Shown here: piece by piece, positions 43,888 through 52,403 of the stretch
Numbering within the stretch: position 1 is the first letter of the stretch
Layout of the letters: each line of letters opens with the position of its first letter
Assembly (NCBI RefSeq): GCF_002902945.1
Contig: NZ_CP026102.1
Location: 496,001-560,000, forward strand
Reading direction: 5' to 3'
Source of the DNA: Paraburkholderia caribensis
GTDB lineage: Bacteria; Pseudomonadota; Gammaproteobacteria; Burkholderiales; Burkholderiaceae
DNA length: 64,000 nucleotides
Program-made: the position numbers and the translations under genes
The notes under the pieces: generated by a model
Seen by the model: the letters and a program-made list of their open reading frames with translations, nothing else
Databases searched by the model: none
What the model was told of the DNA's origin: nothing

Positions 43888-44154
43888 CTAGTCGCTCGTG
43901 TCGCGCCCCGACGACCACAGCGCGCCAATCACGAAGCCGATTGCAGTCGCGCCGGCCAGCACGGCAAGCGGGCGCGTTGACATGGCGTCGCGCGCGAGAG
44001 CGGTGGCGTCGGCGCAGAGTTGTTGCGCCTTGCCCTGCAATTCATTCGCTTTACCCTCGATCTGCATCCCGACGTCGCCTGCGAGCGAGCCGATCGTTTC
44101 CTTCACGTTGCCCGCTGCTTCGCGAAGGGTACCTTCCGTCTTGGTCGTTTCCAT
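43888..44154 (-). CDS. DUF883 (ElaB/YqjD-like) membrane-anchored protein
   Basis: An 88-residue protein: an N-terminal coiled-coil-like part of CsbD/YqjD type (GTLREAAGNVKETIGSLAGDV, KANELQGKAQQL), and a C-terminal membrane anchor ending in a glycine-zipper-like motif (PLAVLAGATAIGFVIGALWSSG). YqjD and ElaB tether stationary-phase ribosomes to the membrane; the same may hold here. GGAG precedes the ATG by 8 bases. It heads the three-gene group. Confidence 0.82.
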   Translation of the reverse strand: METTKTEGTLREAAGNVKETIGSLAGDVGMQIEGKANELQGKAQQLCADATALARDAMSTRPLAVLAGATAIGFVIGALWSSGRDTSD

Positions 44155-44255
44155 TTGTCACTCCAGTTGAGCACGATCTGATAAACCGCCATGTCGACGG
44201 CGGGACAGTGCAGCGTCGGCGCACTGCCTGCGATGAGTTCTGAGCAAACACCGAA

Positions 44256-44273
44256 CCCGACGCGTACGTCGGG
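44256..44273. repeat. Perfect inverted repeat after the small membrane gene
   Basis: CCCGACG-CGTA-CGTCGGG, a 7-bp stem with a 4-base centre, lies in the 298-base gap between the DUF883 gene and the 54-residue gene. No T-tract, so terminator or operator cannot be told apart. The rest of the gap holds nothing I can support. Confidence 0.4.
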
Positions 44274-44452
44274 CTATAGAACGCTCTCGAATGACGGGAG
44301 TTTGACGCGCGGTGACGGGCGCGTGCCGTAAGCAGCGACGCCAGGCGGGTCTGGCGGCACGGCGGCGAACGCGGCAGACGATGCGCCGCTGGAAGTCCGT
44401 CCGGACGTCTGACGGAAGATGACCTGCAATACGGGATAGGGCGCTAGAACTT

Positions 44453-44617
44453 CTAGTCCTGGCTGCCTTTTTTGTTGGGTTTGTATAGCCAGACCAGTAG
44501 CGCGCAAATGGCGAGCAACACTATCTTCGCGAAGAATGTCGGTGCCAATGCCGCCAGCACCAGAAAGCACAAGAGCCAGACGATCTCGGCCGTCAGCGAG
44601 GCCAACCTTTTCTTCAC
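44453..44617 (-). CDS. Very small membrane protein, 54 residues
   Basis: A short gene beginning at a GTG (44617) with AAGGAG about 5 bases before it. The product (VKKRLASLTAEIVWLLCFLVLAALAPTF... first 20 shown in parts here) has two hydrophobic segments: IVWLLCFLVLAALA and KIVLLAICALLVWLY, with a basic end KPNKKGSQD. Likely an inner-membrane micro-protein. Function unknown; the GTG and good ribosome site favour a real gene over chance. Confidence 0.6.
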   Translation of the reverse strand: MKKRLASLTAEIVWLLCFLVLAALAPTFFAKIVLLAICALLVWLYKPNKKGSQD

Positions 44618-44840
44618 GCCATCTCCTTGGTCTGCCAGCCGGCAACGCGTAGAACGTCGCTGGACGGGGGGAGAGGAATCCCAGATTATTCGCCGGGGCC
44701 CGGCTGCGCGCAGTGCGCGACCTCTGCGAAGTATACTGGCACCATTAATGCATGGCGCGGAATTGAATTTTCTGCCTCGGACAAAGATCGACGCGGGGCA
44801 CATCAGGCGCCGCTGAGGTTCGACACCTGTCAGCAAACGC

Positions 44841-45092
44841 TCAGCCCGTTGCTCCGGCGCTGAAGCCCTCGTCCTGTTCGCCTTCCGCGTCCGGGTCGCC
44901 GCCTAACGCCCGGATGCAGTCGTCGAGAAACTCCATCGTGACGACTTCGTATTCGAGTGTGCCGGGCGTGCAGTCTTCCGGGTTCAATTTTCCACGGGCC
45001 TTGCGAATGGTGCGGACACCCCCTTCGACAGCCTGCGCAACACGCCACATCGGGTCGTCCGGGACGTGCTCGTCGAGTTCATTTGCTTTCAT
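44841..45092 (-). CDS. Small hypothetical protein
   Basis: An 83-residue acidic protein (ELDEHVPDDPMWRVAQAVEGG.., CTPGTLEYEVVTMEFLDDCI). It has two cysteines and reads as a soluble helical protein with an acidic, Gly-rich end (EGEQDEGFSAG). I do not recognise it. It is transcribed toward the preceding group; no ribosome site stands out, so the start is less certain. Confidence 0.6.
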   Translation of the reverse strand: MKANELDEHVPDDPMWRVAQAVEGGVRTIRKARGKLNPEDCTPGTLEYEVVTMEFLDDCIRALGGDPDAEGEQDEGFSAGATG

Positions 45093-45176
45093 GCACCGGA
45101 TATCGGCCCTTGCAATTCAACCTTGAGCATAAAAATCCGCTTTATGCTCGATGTGTGCTGAAACTGAGGGATATCT

Positions 45177-46598
45177 CTAACGCGACGCGGCGCTCAGCCT
45201 GTGCCCCGCATCGCGGGCAAGCCTGACATAGCCGTACACCGATGCGATCGTCAACGCGCCCGCGCACAGGAACGCGAAGCGGAAGTCGTCGAGCGTGAAC
45301 GCCTGTCCTTGACCGCCGCCCGAGCCGTTGACGGCCGCTGCCGCGCGCAGCGCCAGCGCGCCGAAGGCGATCCCGAGACCGATGCTCATCTGCGCCGCCG
45401 CGTTCCACAGCGTATTGGCCGCGCTCGTCTGTTCGGCGGGCACGTCCGCGTAGGCGAGCGTGGCCAGCGTGGAAAACTGCAGCGAACGCGCGAGCCCGTA
45501 GATGAACACGACCACCAGCACCCACGCGAGCGGCGACGCGGGCGTCAGCACGCCGCACGCGATGGTGAACACGCCGCATACCGCGCTGCCCGCTATCGCA
45601 ACGCGCCTGAAGCCGTAGCGCCGCAGGATTCGCGTCGTGAGCGCTTTCATGCCGAGATTGCCGGTTGCGCTGACAAGCAGCAGCAATCCCGATTTGAACG
45701 CCGACAATCCAAAGCCGATCTGGAACAGCAAGGGCATCAGGTACGGCACCGCGCCGATGCCGATGCGCGTCAGCGTGCCTGTGACGACCGTGACGGAGAA
45801 GGTCGGGATCTTCAGCGTGGTGACGTCGATCAACGGATGTGGCTGGCGGCGCGCCTGATAGAACGCGACAGTGCCGGTTGCGAGCCCGACGGCGATGATG
45901 CCGAGTCCGACGAGAGGATTCGTGTCCGGCTGGCTGGCCATATCGGCGCCGTACAGAATGGCTGTCAACGCTGCGCCGCTCAGCACGAGTCCAAGTGCGT
46001 CGAAGGGGCGGCGTTCGTCGCTGCGCAGATTCGGCACCCACTTGAGCACGGCGACGAGCACGACGAGACAGACGGGCAGGTTGAGCAGGAAGATCCAGCG
46101 CCACGACGCATAGGTGGTGATGAAACCGCCTACGGGCGGCCCGATCACGGGCGCGACGATGCCCGGCCAGGTGATCGTTGAAATTGCCTGCATTAACTGC
46201 TTGCGGTCGATGCTGCGCACCACGGTCAGCCGCCCCACGGGCACCATCAGCGCGCCGCCGACGCCCTGCAGCACGCGTGCAGCGGTAAATTCGACCACGT
46301 TCTGCGAAATGCCGCACAGCAGCGAAGCGAGCGTGAACGTGACGATGGCCGAGAAGAACACGCTGCGAGAGCCGAAGCGGTCGGCGACCCAGCCGCTTGC
46401 CGGAATGAAGATCGCGAGCGCGATCATATAGGCGCTCATGCCGAGGCTGAGCGCGTTGGGACTCGTGCCGAACGAGCGCGCCATCTCCGGCAGCGCCGTG
46501 GCGATGATCGTCGTATCGAGATATTCCATGAAGAAGGTCGCGGCTACGACATAAGGCAGCGGCCCGAGTGAATCTGAGCGTGATGGCGAGTCTTTCAT
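45177..46598 (-). CDS. Drug:proton antiporter, DHA2 (EmrB/QacA) MFS family
   Basis: A 473-residue transporter with about 14 hydrophobic segments. N-terminal landmarks are FFMEYLDTTIIATALPEMARSFGTSPNALSLGMSAYMIALAIFIPASGWVADRFGSRSVF, which holds the DHA2 D-T-T-I signature in helix 1 and the loop RFG. It would export drugs or metabolites using proton exchange; no EmrA-like adaptor or TolC partner is next to it. Start ATG 46598 (MKDSPSRSDSLG). It is the only gene on its transcript as far as I can see. Confidence 0.88.
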   Translation of the reverse strand: MKDSPSRSDSLGPLPYVVAATFFMEYLDTTIIATALPEMARSFGTSPNALSLGMSAYMIALAIFIPASGWVADRFGSRSVFFSAIVTFTLASLLCGISQNVVEFTAARVLQGVGGALMVPVGRLTVVRSIDRKQLMQAISTITWPGIVAPVIGPPVGGFITTYASWRWIFLLNLPVCLVVLVAVLKWVPNLRSDERRPFDALGLVLSGAALTAILYGADMASQPDTNPLVGLGIIAVGLATGTVAFYQARRQPHPLIDVTTLKIPTFSVTVVTGTLTRIGIGAVPYLMPLLFQIGFGLSAFKSGLLLLVSATGNLGMKALTTRILRRYGFRRVAIAGSAVCGVFTIACGVLTPASPLAWVLVVVFIYGLARSLQFSTLATLAYADVPAEQTSAANTLWNAAAQMSIGLGIAFGALALRAAAAVNGSGGGQGQAFTLDDFRFAFLCAGALTIASVYGYVRLARDAGHRLSAASR

Positions 46599-46761
46599 GA
46601 GTCGGGTGGGAAGTGCGTACGCAGCGGTAGGCGATCGTACGATGACTGCGCCTGTTCTGCAAAAGAAGGCTTACGCCCTGCAGGGCTGAGAGCGAACAAT
46701 GCCACAACGAATCGGGAATCGTGTATGAATGCGCTGTTCGCCTGGATTGACGGAGTCTTGC

Positions 46762-47025
46762 ATGCCCAAGATCGACATTGCCGAGGGCGAGTTGACGCTG
46801 ATCGAAGACGGCGGCGAGACGCTATTGCGCGCGGGGGATTGCGCGGCCTTTCGGAAGAACGCCGGAAATGGCCATCATATGATCAACCGATCGAACGTGA
46901 CCGCCCATCACCTCGAAATCGGTTCGCGTTCGGCCGCGGATGTCATCACCTGTTCCGACATCGACACGATGAGCCCCAGCAGCGACGGCCGTTTTCTGCA
47001 CAAGGACGGCACGCCGTATGTCTGA
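46762..47025 (+). CDS. Cupin-domain protein with an internal deletion
   Basis: An 87-residue remnant-like cupin. It begins MPKIDIA, the usual N-terminus of this small cupin family, but the next residues are EGELTLIEDGGETLLRAGDC, which normally lie ~65-70 residues later, in the second half of the barrel. It ends as usual (LEIGSRSAADVITCSDID, HKDGTPYV). I infer an in-frame deletion that removed the first metal-binding motif (the HxH). GGAG precedes the ATG. It may be an inactive pseudogene or a stable half-cupin. Confidence 0.6.
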   Translation: MPKIDIAEGELTLIEDGGETLLRAGDCAAFRKNAGNGHHMINRSNVTAHHLEIGSRSAADVITCSDIDTMSPSSDGRFLHKDGTPYV

Positions 47026-47082
47026 CGCTCGTCATGCGAATGACGGCGGCGCGCGCAGCGCCGCGACCGCGTGGGCCAGCTG

Positions 47083-47358
47083 CTATTGCGCGGCTGTGAG
47101 CTTCAGGCTTGGCCGTGAACTGTCGAGAGCGACTTCCTGCGGGATTTTGCGGCGGTCCGACACCAGCTCGATGCCCGCTTTTGCAACCTGTTCGCAGAAC
47201 GCGATGCGGGATCGGTAATAATCGGCTTGCAATTGCGCGTCCAGAACCCGTTGCTCGGCCTGGAAGAGGCCCATTCGAAGCTCGCTCAAGGCCCGCTCGG
47301 CCTGCTTTTCTGGAGTCGGGGCGTGGTGGGAAATCAGGTTTGCAAGCCAGTTAAGCAT
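47083..47358 (-). CDS. Small hypothetical protein
   Basis: A 91-residue protein. GGAGGG lies 7 bases before the ATG. It starts with a short hydrophobic piece MLNWLANLISHH and continues as a long charged helix (KQAERALSELRMGLFQAEQRVLDAQLQADYYRSRIAFCEQVAKAG), likely a coiled coil. Such proteins next to nothing recognisable are common in this genus. Function unknown. Confidence 0.65.
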   Translation of the reverse strand: MLNWLANLISHHAPTPEKQAERALSELRMGLFQAEQRVLDAQLQADYYRSRIAFCEQVAKAGIELVSDRRKIPQEVALDSSRPSLKLTAAQ

Positions 47359-47501
47359 GAGCGTACCCTCCGGTACTCAAACACCTGGTCGAATTTCTCT
47401 GCCAGCGCATTTAAACGTCACCCGCGCTGTCGGATAAAGACTATCAAAAACCAGGCTGCTGCTGTGTGACCTTGCGCACCTGTTGCGAAAATGTCGAATG
47501 C

Positions 47502-48767
47502 TCACCACACGATGCGCGTTTTCGGCAGCGCCGCCTTGAGTTCATCGACGTTTCGCGCCTTGGTGCCGTAGAGAACGAGTTCCCGCAATCCCGTCAGCCC
47601 CTTCAGCACGTCGATATCTTCGACAGGGGTGTTCGCCAGATACAGTTCCTGCAAATTCGTCAAACTTTTTAGTGCATCGATATTGCGAACTCTCGTGCGG
47701 AAAAGGTTGAGCATCTGCAGGTTCTTCAGGTCTTTCAGCGCGTCGATGTTCTCGATGCGAGTGTCGGCGAGATTCAGCCTTTGCAGCGCGGTCAGTTCCT
47801 TCAACGCTTCGATGCTGGTGATTTGCGTACGCGCGAGCACGAGCGTATCCAGTTGGCGCAGGCCGCGCATCGCATCGATATCGTCGACTTTGGAGCCGTC
47901 CAGCACGAGCGTTTTCAGCGACGGCATGCCTTTTATCACGTCGATGTCGCGCAGCGGCGTGTTCGCGAGGTAAAGCGCCTGCATGTCGCGCAACTTCTTC
48001 AACGCAGCGATGCTGTCGATCTGCGTCTCGTTGAGGTCGAGTGATTTGAGGGCGGTCAGCTGGCCGAGCGCGTCGATGTCGCGTACATTTCGCGCGCCGC
48101 CGAGTTTCAGTGTTTCCAGATGAGGCAGGTCTTCGAGCGGATCGAGATCCCGAACCTGGGTGTCACGCAGGTCGAGTTGCCGAAGGTCGGTCAGATTCTT
48201 TAGCGCATCGAGATTCGAGACGCGCGTATCCCAGAGCGTGAGCGATTGCAGACCGGTCAGTCCTTTAAGCGCCGCAATGTTCTCTACATCCGTGCGATGC
48301 AGGACGAGCCGCTTGAGCGAATGCATGTCCTTGAGTGCATCGAGGTTCCACACGGGCGTGCCCGTCAGGTCGAGCGAATCCAGCGTGTCCAGTTCTTTCA
48401 GTGGATCGAGGTTCTCGATTTGCGTATTGGCGAGGTTCAGTTCGATCTTGCGGTCCGAGTCCTTCAGGTGCGGAATCGCGGCCGCGACTTCGGATGCCGT
48501 CAGCGTCGGCTTTGCCCGCAAGGCGAGGCAGGCGGAGTCGGGTGGCGCGGCTGAACCGTCGCTGTTGCTGCAGGTGGCCTTGATGAATCCCAGTTCGCCC
48601 AGCGCCCGCTCGTCCGGGCTTCTGCGCGACGTGCCAAACGCGACGAACAGGATGATGAGCAGCAGGACGACCGCGGCGCCGATGGCCCACGGCGTGGCGC
48701 GGCGCCACGTGGGTGAAGGCAGGTCTTCGGTGTTTGGGCTGGTGCTTGACGGCGGCGTGTCGGACAC
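47502..48767 (-). CDS. Membrane-anchored leucine-rich-repeat protein
   Basis: A 421-residue protein. It starts at a GTG with GGAG 8 bases before it. The first ~50 residues hold a short cytoplasmic part and one membrane helix (WAIGAAVVLLLIILFVAFG), followed by a spacer with two cysteines. Residues ~105-418 are about fourteen tandem 22-23-residue leucine-rich repeats of the bacterial (internalin-like) kind, with T.[VI].NIDALK.L..L..L.L pattern: TQIENLDPLKEL, TPVWNLDALKDM, TDVENIAALKGL, TRVSNLDALKNL, etc. It is likely exposed to the periplasm, with a protein-binding solenoid. Neighbouring genes are unrelated; function unknown. Confidence 0.82.
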   Translation of the reverse strand: MSDTPPSSTSPNTEDLPSPTWRRATPWAIGAAVVLLLIILFVAFGTSRRSPDERALGELGFIKATCSNSDGSAAPPDSACLALRAKPTLTASEVAAAIPHLKDSDRKIELNLANTQIENLDPLKELDTLDSLDLTGTPVWNLDALKDMHSLKRLVLHRTDVENIAALKGLTGLQSLTLWDTRVSNLDALKNLTDLRQLDLRDTQVRDLDPLEDLPHLETLKLGGARNVRDIDALGQLTALKSLDLNETQIDSIAALKKLRDMQALYLANTPLRDIDVIKGMPSLKTLVLDGSKVDDIDAMRGLRQLDTLVLARTQITSIEALKELTALQRLNLADTRIENIDALKDLKNLQMLNLFRTRVRNIDALKSLTNLQELYLANTPVEDIDVLKGLTGLRELVLYGTKARNVDELKAALPKTRIVW

Positions 48768-48848
48768 GGAGCGCTCCGTTGGTTCTGGCTGCCTCCTTTA
48801 TACACGAAGCGCGACGCGCATCCCGTCGCGGCCAAGGCGATCGGTCTG

Positions 48849-49904
48849 CTACGCGTGAGACGCGGCGACGCGCTCTGCCAGCTTCGCGTCATAGCTCGAA
48901 TGGATGTGCACGCGTTTCTTGTCGGGAAACGCGTAGTTGTACGCCTTTCGAAGGGCGAGCGAAGCTTCGTGAAATCCCGAAAGAATCAGCTTCTGTTTGT
49001 TCGGATAGCCCGCGATATCGCCCGCCGCGAAGATACCGGGACACGTGCTTTCGTAGTTCGATGTATCGACCGTGATGCGTCCGCCTTGTACTTCGATGCC
49101 CCACTTCGCTATAGGACCGAGATCGGCCACGAGACCGAACAACACCAGCAAATGATCGGCTTCGAGATGCGCAGAACCCTCGGCCTGCCGGATTTCGACT
49201 GATTGGAGTTGCCCATTGGGTGCGCTCAGGCTCGCGATCGTGCCGACCGCAAAATCCATCTCGCGCGCTTCGACAGCGCGGCGCATATTGGCGACGCTGG
49301 AGTCCGTCGCGCTGAAACCATTGCGACGATGCACGAGCGTGACGTGCTGTGCCACCGTGCGCAGCGCCAATGCCCAGTCGAGTGCGGAGTCGCCGCCGCC
49401 CGCCACGATCACTTTCTTGCCCGCGAAGTCGTCGAGTTTGGGAACGCTGTAGTGAACGTGACGGCCTTCGAGCGGCACGGCCTCTTCGAGCAGCAAACGC
49501 TGCGGGACGAACGACCCGTTGCCGCCCGCGATCAGGATGGCGGCTGCTTCGAATGTCAGTCCTTTATCGGTGCGGGCAAGCCAGCGTCCGTTATCGAGCC
49601 GCTCGACCGTCTCCACACGATGTCCGAGATGCAGCGGCGGAGCGAAGGGCCGGCATTGCTCGACGAGCCGGTCGACCAGTTCGCGCGCAGTGCAGACGGG
49701 CACGGCCGGAATGTCATAGATCGGCTTGTCCGGATACAGCTCGATGCATTGCCCGCCCACGCGCTCGATGTTGTCGACGATCTGCGTCGACAGGCCGATC
49801 ACGCCTGCCTCGAACGCGGCGAACAGCCCCACGGGTCCCGCGCCGATGATCAGCACGTCGGTGCTGACGGGTGAAGCGGGCGGCGTGTCTGGCGCAGTGC
49901 TCAT
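48849..49904 (-). CDS. Ferredoxin/flavodoxin-NADP reductase, thioredoxin-reductase-like type
   Basis: A 351-residue flavoprotein. The start is MSTAPDTPP (ATG 49904; AGGA is ~6 bases before). The FAD motif (VLIIGAGPVGLFAAFEAG), the conserved QCIELYPDKPIYDIPA and the NADPH motif (VIVAGGGDSALDWALAL) are seen, with the TrxR-like FAD end (GIFAAGDIAGYPNKQKLILSGFHEA). No CxxC active site is present, so it is a ferredoxin (flavodoxin)-NADP+ reductase type 2, not thioredoxin reductase. It is single and divergent from the 50 kb region. Confidence 0.9.
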   Translation of the reverse strand: MSTAPDTPPASPVSTDVLIIGAGPVGLFAAFEAGVIGLSTQIVDNIERVGGQCIELYPDKPIYDIPAVPVCTARELVDRLVEQCRPFAPPLHLGHRVETVERLDNGRWLARTDKGLTFEAAAILIAGGNGSFVPQRLLLEEAVPLEGRHVHYSVPKLDDFAGKKVIVAGGGDSALDWALALRTVAQHVTLVHRRNGFSATDSSVANMRRAVEAREMDFAVGTIASLSAPNGQLQSVEIRQAEGSAHLEADHLLVLFGLVADLGPIAKWGIEVQGGRITVDTSNYESTCPGIFAAGDIAGYPNKQKLILSGFHEASLALRKAYNYAFPDKKRVHIHSSYDAKLAERVAASHA

Positions 49905-50440
49905 GAGGTCCTCGCGGGTCGATGGATGACGCGTGTGCCAATGCACGATCTCACGATACAGACGCGGGCATGGGTCGGCAACGAAGGCACCATGGCGGGC
50001 AGGGGTAAGCCGCGGGTATCAATTGGCCATCGAATAAAAGGAATAAAGGGGAATTAACAAGGAATTTATTCTTTTTCTGCTGCGTATTGGTTTCTCGCGC
50101 ATTCGTATCGTTATCGGGGATTTAACGCATGCGAGCCGGCCGATTCGGTAAAAATGGCATCGACCGCTGAAGGCAAATCTTTTCCCGAGACTGATAAGTG
50201 GCGAAATAAACCTGTTATTTCATTCATTCCCTGCGCCAACAGGCCTTTGCTGCCGACAACCATTCACTAGCTGCGCGATACGGACTAAAGGCGGGAATAT
50301 TTACCGCCATCCAATAGCGCTCAATGTGAAGTGATAAGGATCGCGAATCGAATGCGAAAGGCTGGACGCCTTTTGCCAACCCGCTCGCCGCCATTCCCTA
50401 TCGAAGTGTTTTCCTCGGGCGTGGCCCGGCAGTGGATTGA
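49905..50440. promoter_or_regulatory. AT-rich upstream region of the first exported glycosidase gene
   Basis: 536 bases with no gene. From 50030 on, it is clearly AT-richer than the neighbourhood (GAATAAAAGGAATAAAGGGGAATTAACAAGG begins it). It probably holds the promoter of the glycosidase gene; no operator can be named. Confidence 0.4.
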
Positions 50441-52117
50441 ATGGTCATGGTAAAGCGTCGTCAATTTCTTGGTTGGGCCACCGCTATGGGCGGAAGCTAT
50501 GTGCTGACCGCCTGTGGCGGCGGGGGAGGCGGCGCAGGTGGCAACCAGAGCGCTACATCCGGCGCAGGCACAACGACCAGCAGCGCGGCATCCGGTTCGA
50601 CTGCGGCAACCGTCGTGAATGGCGCACCGTCAGCGGCTTCGAATGGCGCGGCATCAGGCTCGTCGAACCAGATGGATACGGGCTCATCGAACAGTGGCAC
50701 GCCGGCTTCGGCGAACGGCACGGCTATTCCGCCCGCTGCTTCCATCACTGACAATCAGGGCGCGCTCTGGACACTCGTGAACGGCTCGGTCTACCGCAGC
50801 GGCGTCATGGCGGGTAATACCTATAACGTGACGCTGCTGCTGTGGTACGGCAACGTGATGTATCACCAGGGCACGGGCGGACAGTTTTATGGATGGAACG
50901 GCACGACCTGGCTCGCCTGCAACGATCCGCGCCTTGGCGGCACGTCTGCCGACGGCACGACCATCCCGTCGGCGTCGTACATCATCGACAAAGCGGGCGC
51001 CTTGTGGACGGTTGCCAATGGCAGGGTCCTGCGCAACAACGCTTATGTTGGCTCGGCCTTCAACGTGTCGCTGCTGCTGTGGTATGGCGGGAAGATCTGG
51101 TATCGGTCGACGGGCGGGCAGTTCTACGTGTGCACCGACCTCGATCAATGGTTGCCGTGCAGCGACCCGCGTCTCGCCGCCGCCGCGCCGCGCGGTTCTT
51201 TCCACGGCATCAACGGCCACTACGACTATCGCTATACGGCCGCTCAGGTCGTGCAGATCATGATGAACATGGGCTGCTCGACGTATCGCGTCGGCTGCAC
51301 GGATGATCCCGCGCAACTCAACGCCGTCACCGGGCTCGCACAGGCTTTTCAGGCAGCGGGATTGACGCTGTTCGTGCTCGTCAATATCGGCGTGCGCGAT
51401 CTGAACGGCGTGCTGTTTGCAAGTGAAACCGCCGCCTACGATCGCGGGCGCTCATGTGGCGCGACGGTCGCGGCGGCGCTCGCTCCGTATGGTGTCGTCA
51501 TGTATGAGTGCGGAAACGAACTGACACGCGATAACGCAATCATTCTCGACTCGACCAACGCCGGCACCAAGGCGGCCGACTTCAGCAACGCGAACTGGCC
51601 CATCATGCGTGGCGCGATGCGCGGAATGATCGACGGCGTGAAGTCGGCTCAGCCGGCTGCGAAATGCGGCATCAACTTCTGTGTGGCCGATATCGGCGCT
51701 GCCGACGCGTTATGGGACGGCAAGCAACCCGACGGTACGAGCGGCTATCCAACCGTGCGGTGGGACCTGACGACGTGGCATAACTACGAGGTGTACGGCG
51801 GCATCTTCGACATCGGCACGGACGGCGCAGGCCCCGGGTTCGATCTCCCCATTTACTGCAACGCGCGCTATGGCGTGCCGTTTCTGCTCACCGAGTGGAA
51901 CACCGGCCCGGAGAAGAGCCAGGCGTATCGCGCGAATTACATCAGCTCCCGCTACGCGAGCTACTATCAGGCGAGAAAGACGAAGAACATTCAGTCGGCC
52001 ATGTACTACGTGCTCGACAGCGGTGACGCAACATATGGCGTGATGATCGACGGCGTCACGTTGAATCTTCCCTATAACGCGCTGGTGAGCTTTGTCGCGA
52101 GTCACCCGGACAATTGA
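50441..52117 (+). CDS. Exported lipoprotein with duplicated WNG/GQFY module and glycosidase-like domain (paralog 1)
   Basis: A 558-residue protein. It starts KRRQFLGW, a twin-arginine (Tat) signal, with a lipobox ending at Cys25, then a low-complexity Gly/Ser/Ala/Thr linker to ~residue 95. Two ~65-residue modules follow, each with GALWT..NG.V.R, a Y/F-N-V-x-LLLWYG strand pair and a TGGQFY..[WC] end. From ~residue 265 a TIM-barrel-like domain runs to the end, with GINGHYDY, YECGNEL (candidate acid/base near residue 361) and LLTEWNTG (candidate nucleophile near 484), a clan-A-like pattern. It probably trims a surface polysaccharide at the outer face. A paralog is at 55344. Confidence 0.72.
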   Translation: MVMVKRRQFLGWATAMGGSYVLTACGGGGGGAGGNQSATSGAGTTTSSAASGSTAATVVNGAPSAASNGAASGSSNQMDTGSSNSGTPASANGTAIPPAASITDNQGALWTLVNGSVYRSGVMAGNTYNVTLLLWYGNVMYHQGTGGQFYGWNGTTWLACNDPRLGGTSADGTTIPSASYIIDKAGALWTVANGRVLRNNAYVGSAFNVSLLLWYGGKIWYRSTGGQFYVCTDLDQWLPCSDPRLAAAAPRGSFHGINGHYDYRYTAAQVVQIMMNMGCSTYRVGCTDDPAQLNAVTGLAQAFQAAGLTLFVLVNIGVRDLNGVLFASETAAYDRGRSCGATVAAALAPYGVVMYECGNELTRDNAIILDSTNAGTKAADFSNANWPIMRGAMRGMIDGVKSAQPAAKCGINFCVADIGAADALWDGKQPDGTSGYPTVRWDLTTWHNYEVYGGIFDIGTDGAGPGFDLPIYCNARYGVPFLLTEWNTGPEKSQAYRANYISSRYASYYQARKTKNIQSAMYYVLDSGDATYGVMIDGVTLNLPYNALVSFVASHPDN

Positions 52118-52403
52118 GAAAGACTTGCGGGCAATTGCAATGCTCTCTCATTCAATGAAAAACTTGCCGACCTGAAAAAATTTGCCTCCGCGAATTTGCA
52201 CACACTACAAGACAAATTTTCAAAGCGCTGTCTACGTAAGTCTCAACACCTTCGATTCCGTGCCACTTATTCAGGTGGCATGGATGCTGCTATTTCAATG
52301 CGCCACGCATTGAATATCCGTCGAATAGGGTGGTCATCAGCACTTCCCATTCAATCAGCCGAGGGCAACATGCCTCACTACAACAGCTAGCCCGGAGGAG
52401 ACG
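52118..52403. other. Intergenic region before the glycosyltransferase gene
   Basis: 286 bases, AT-richer than the flanks. A ribosome site (GGAGGAG) stands at the right end. Small open frames here have no supporting signal and are ignored. Confidence 0.4.
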
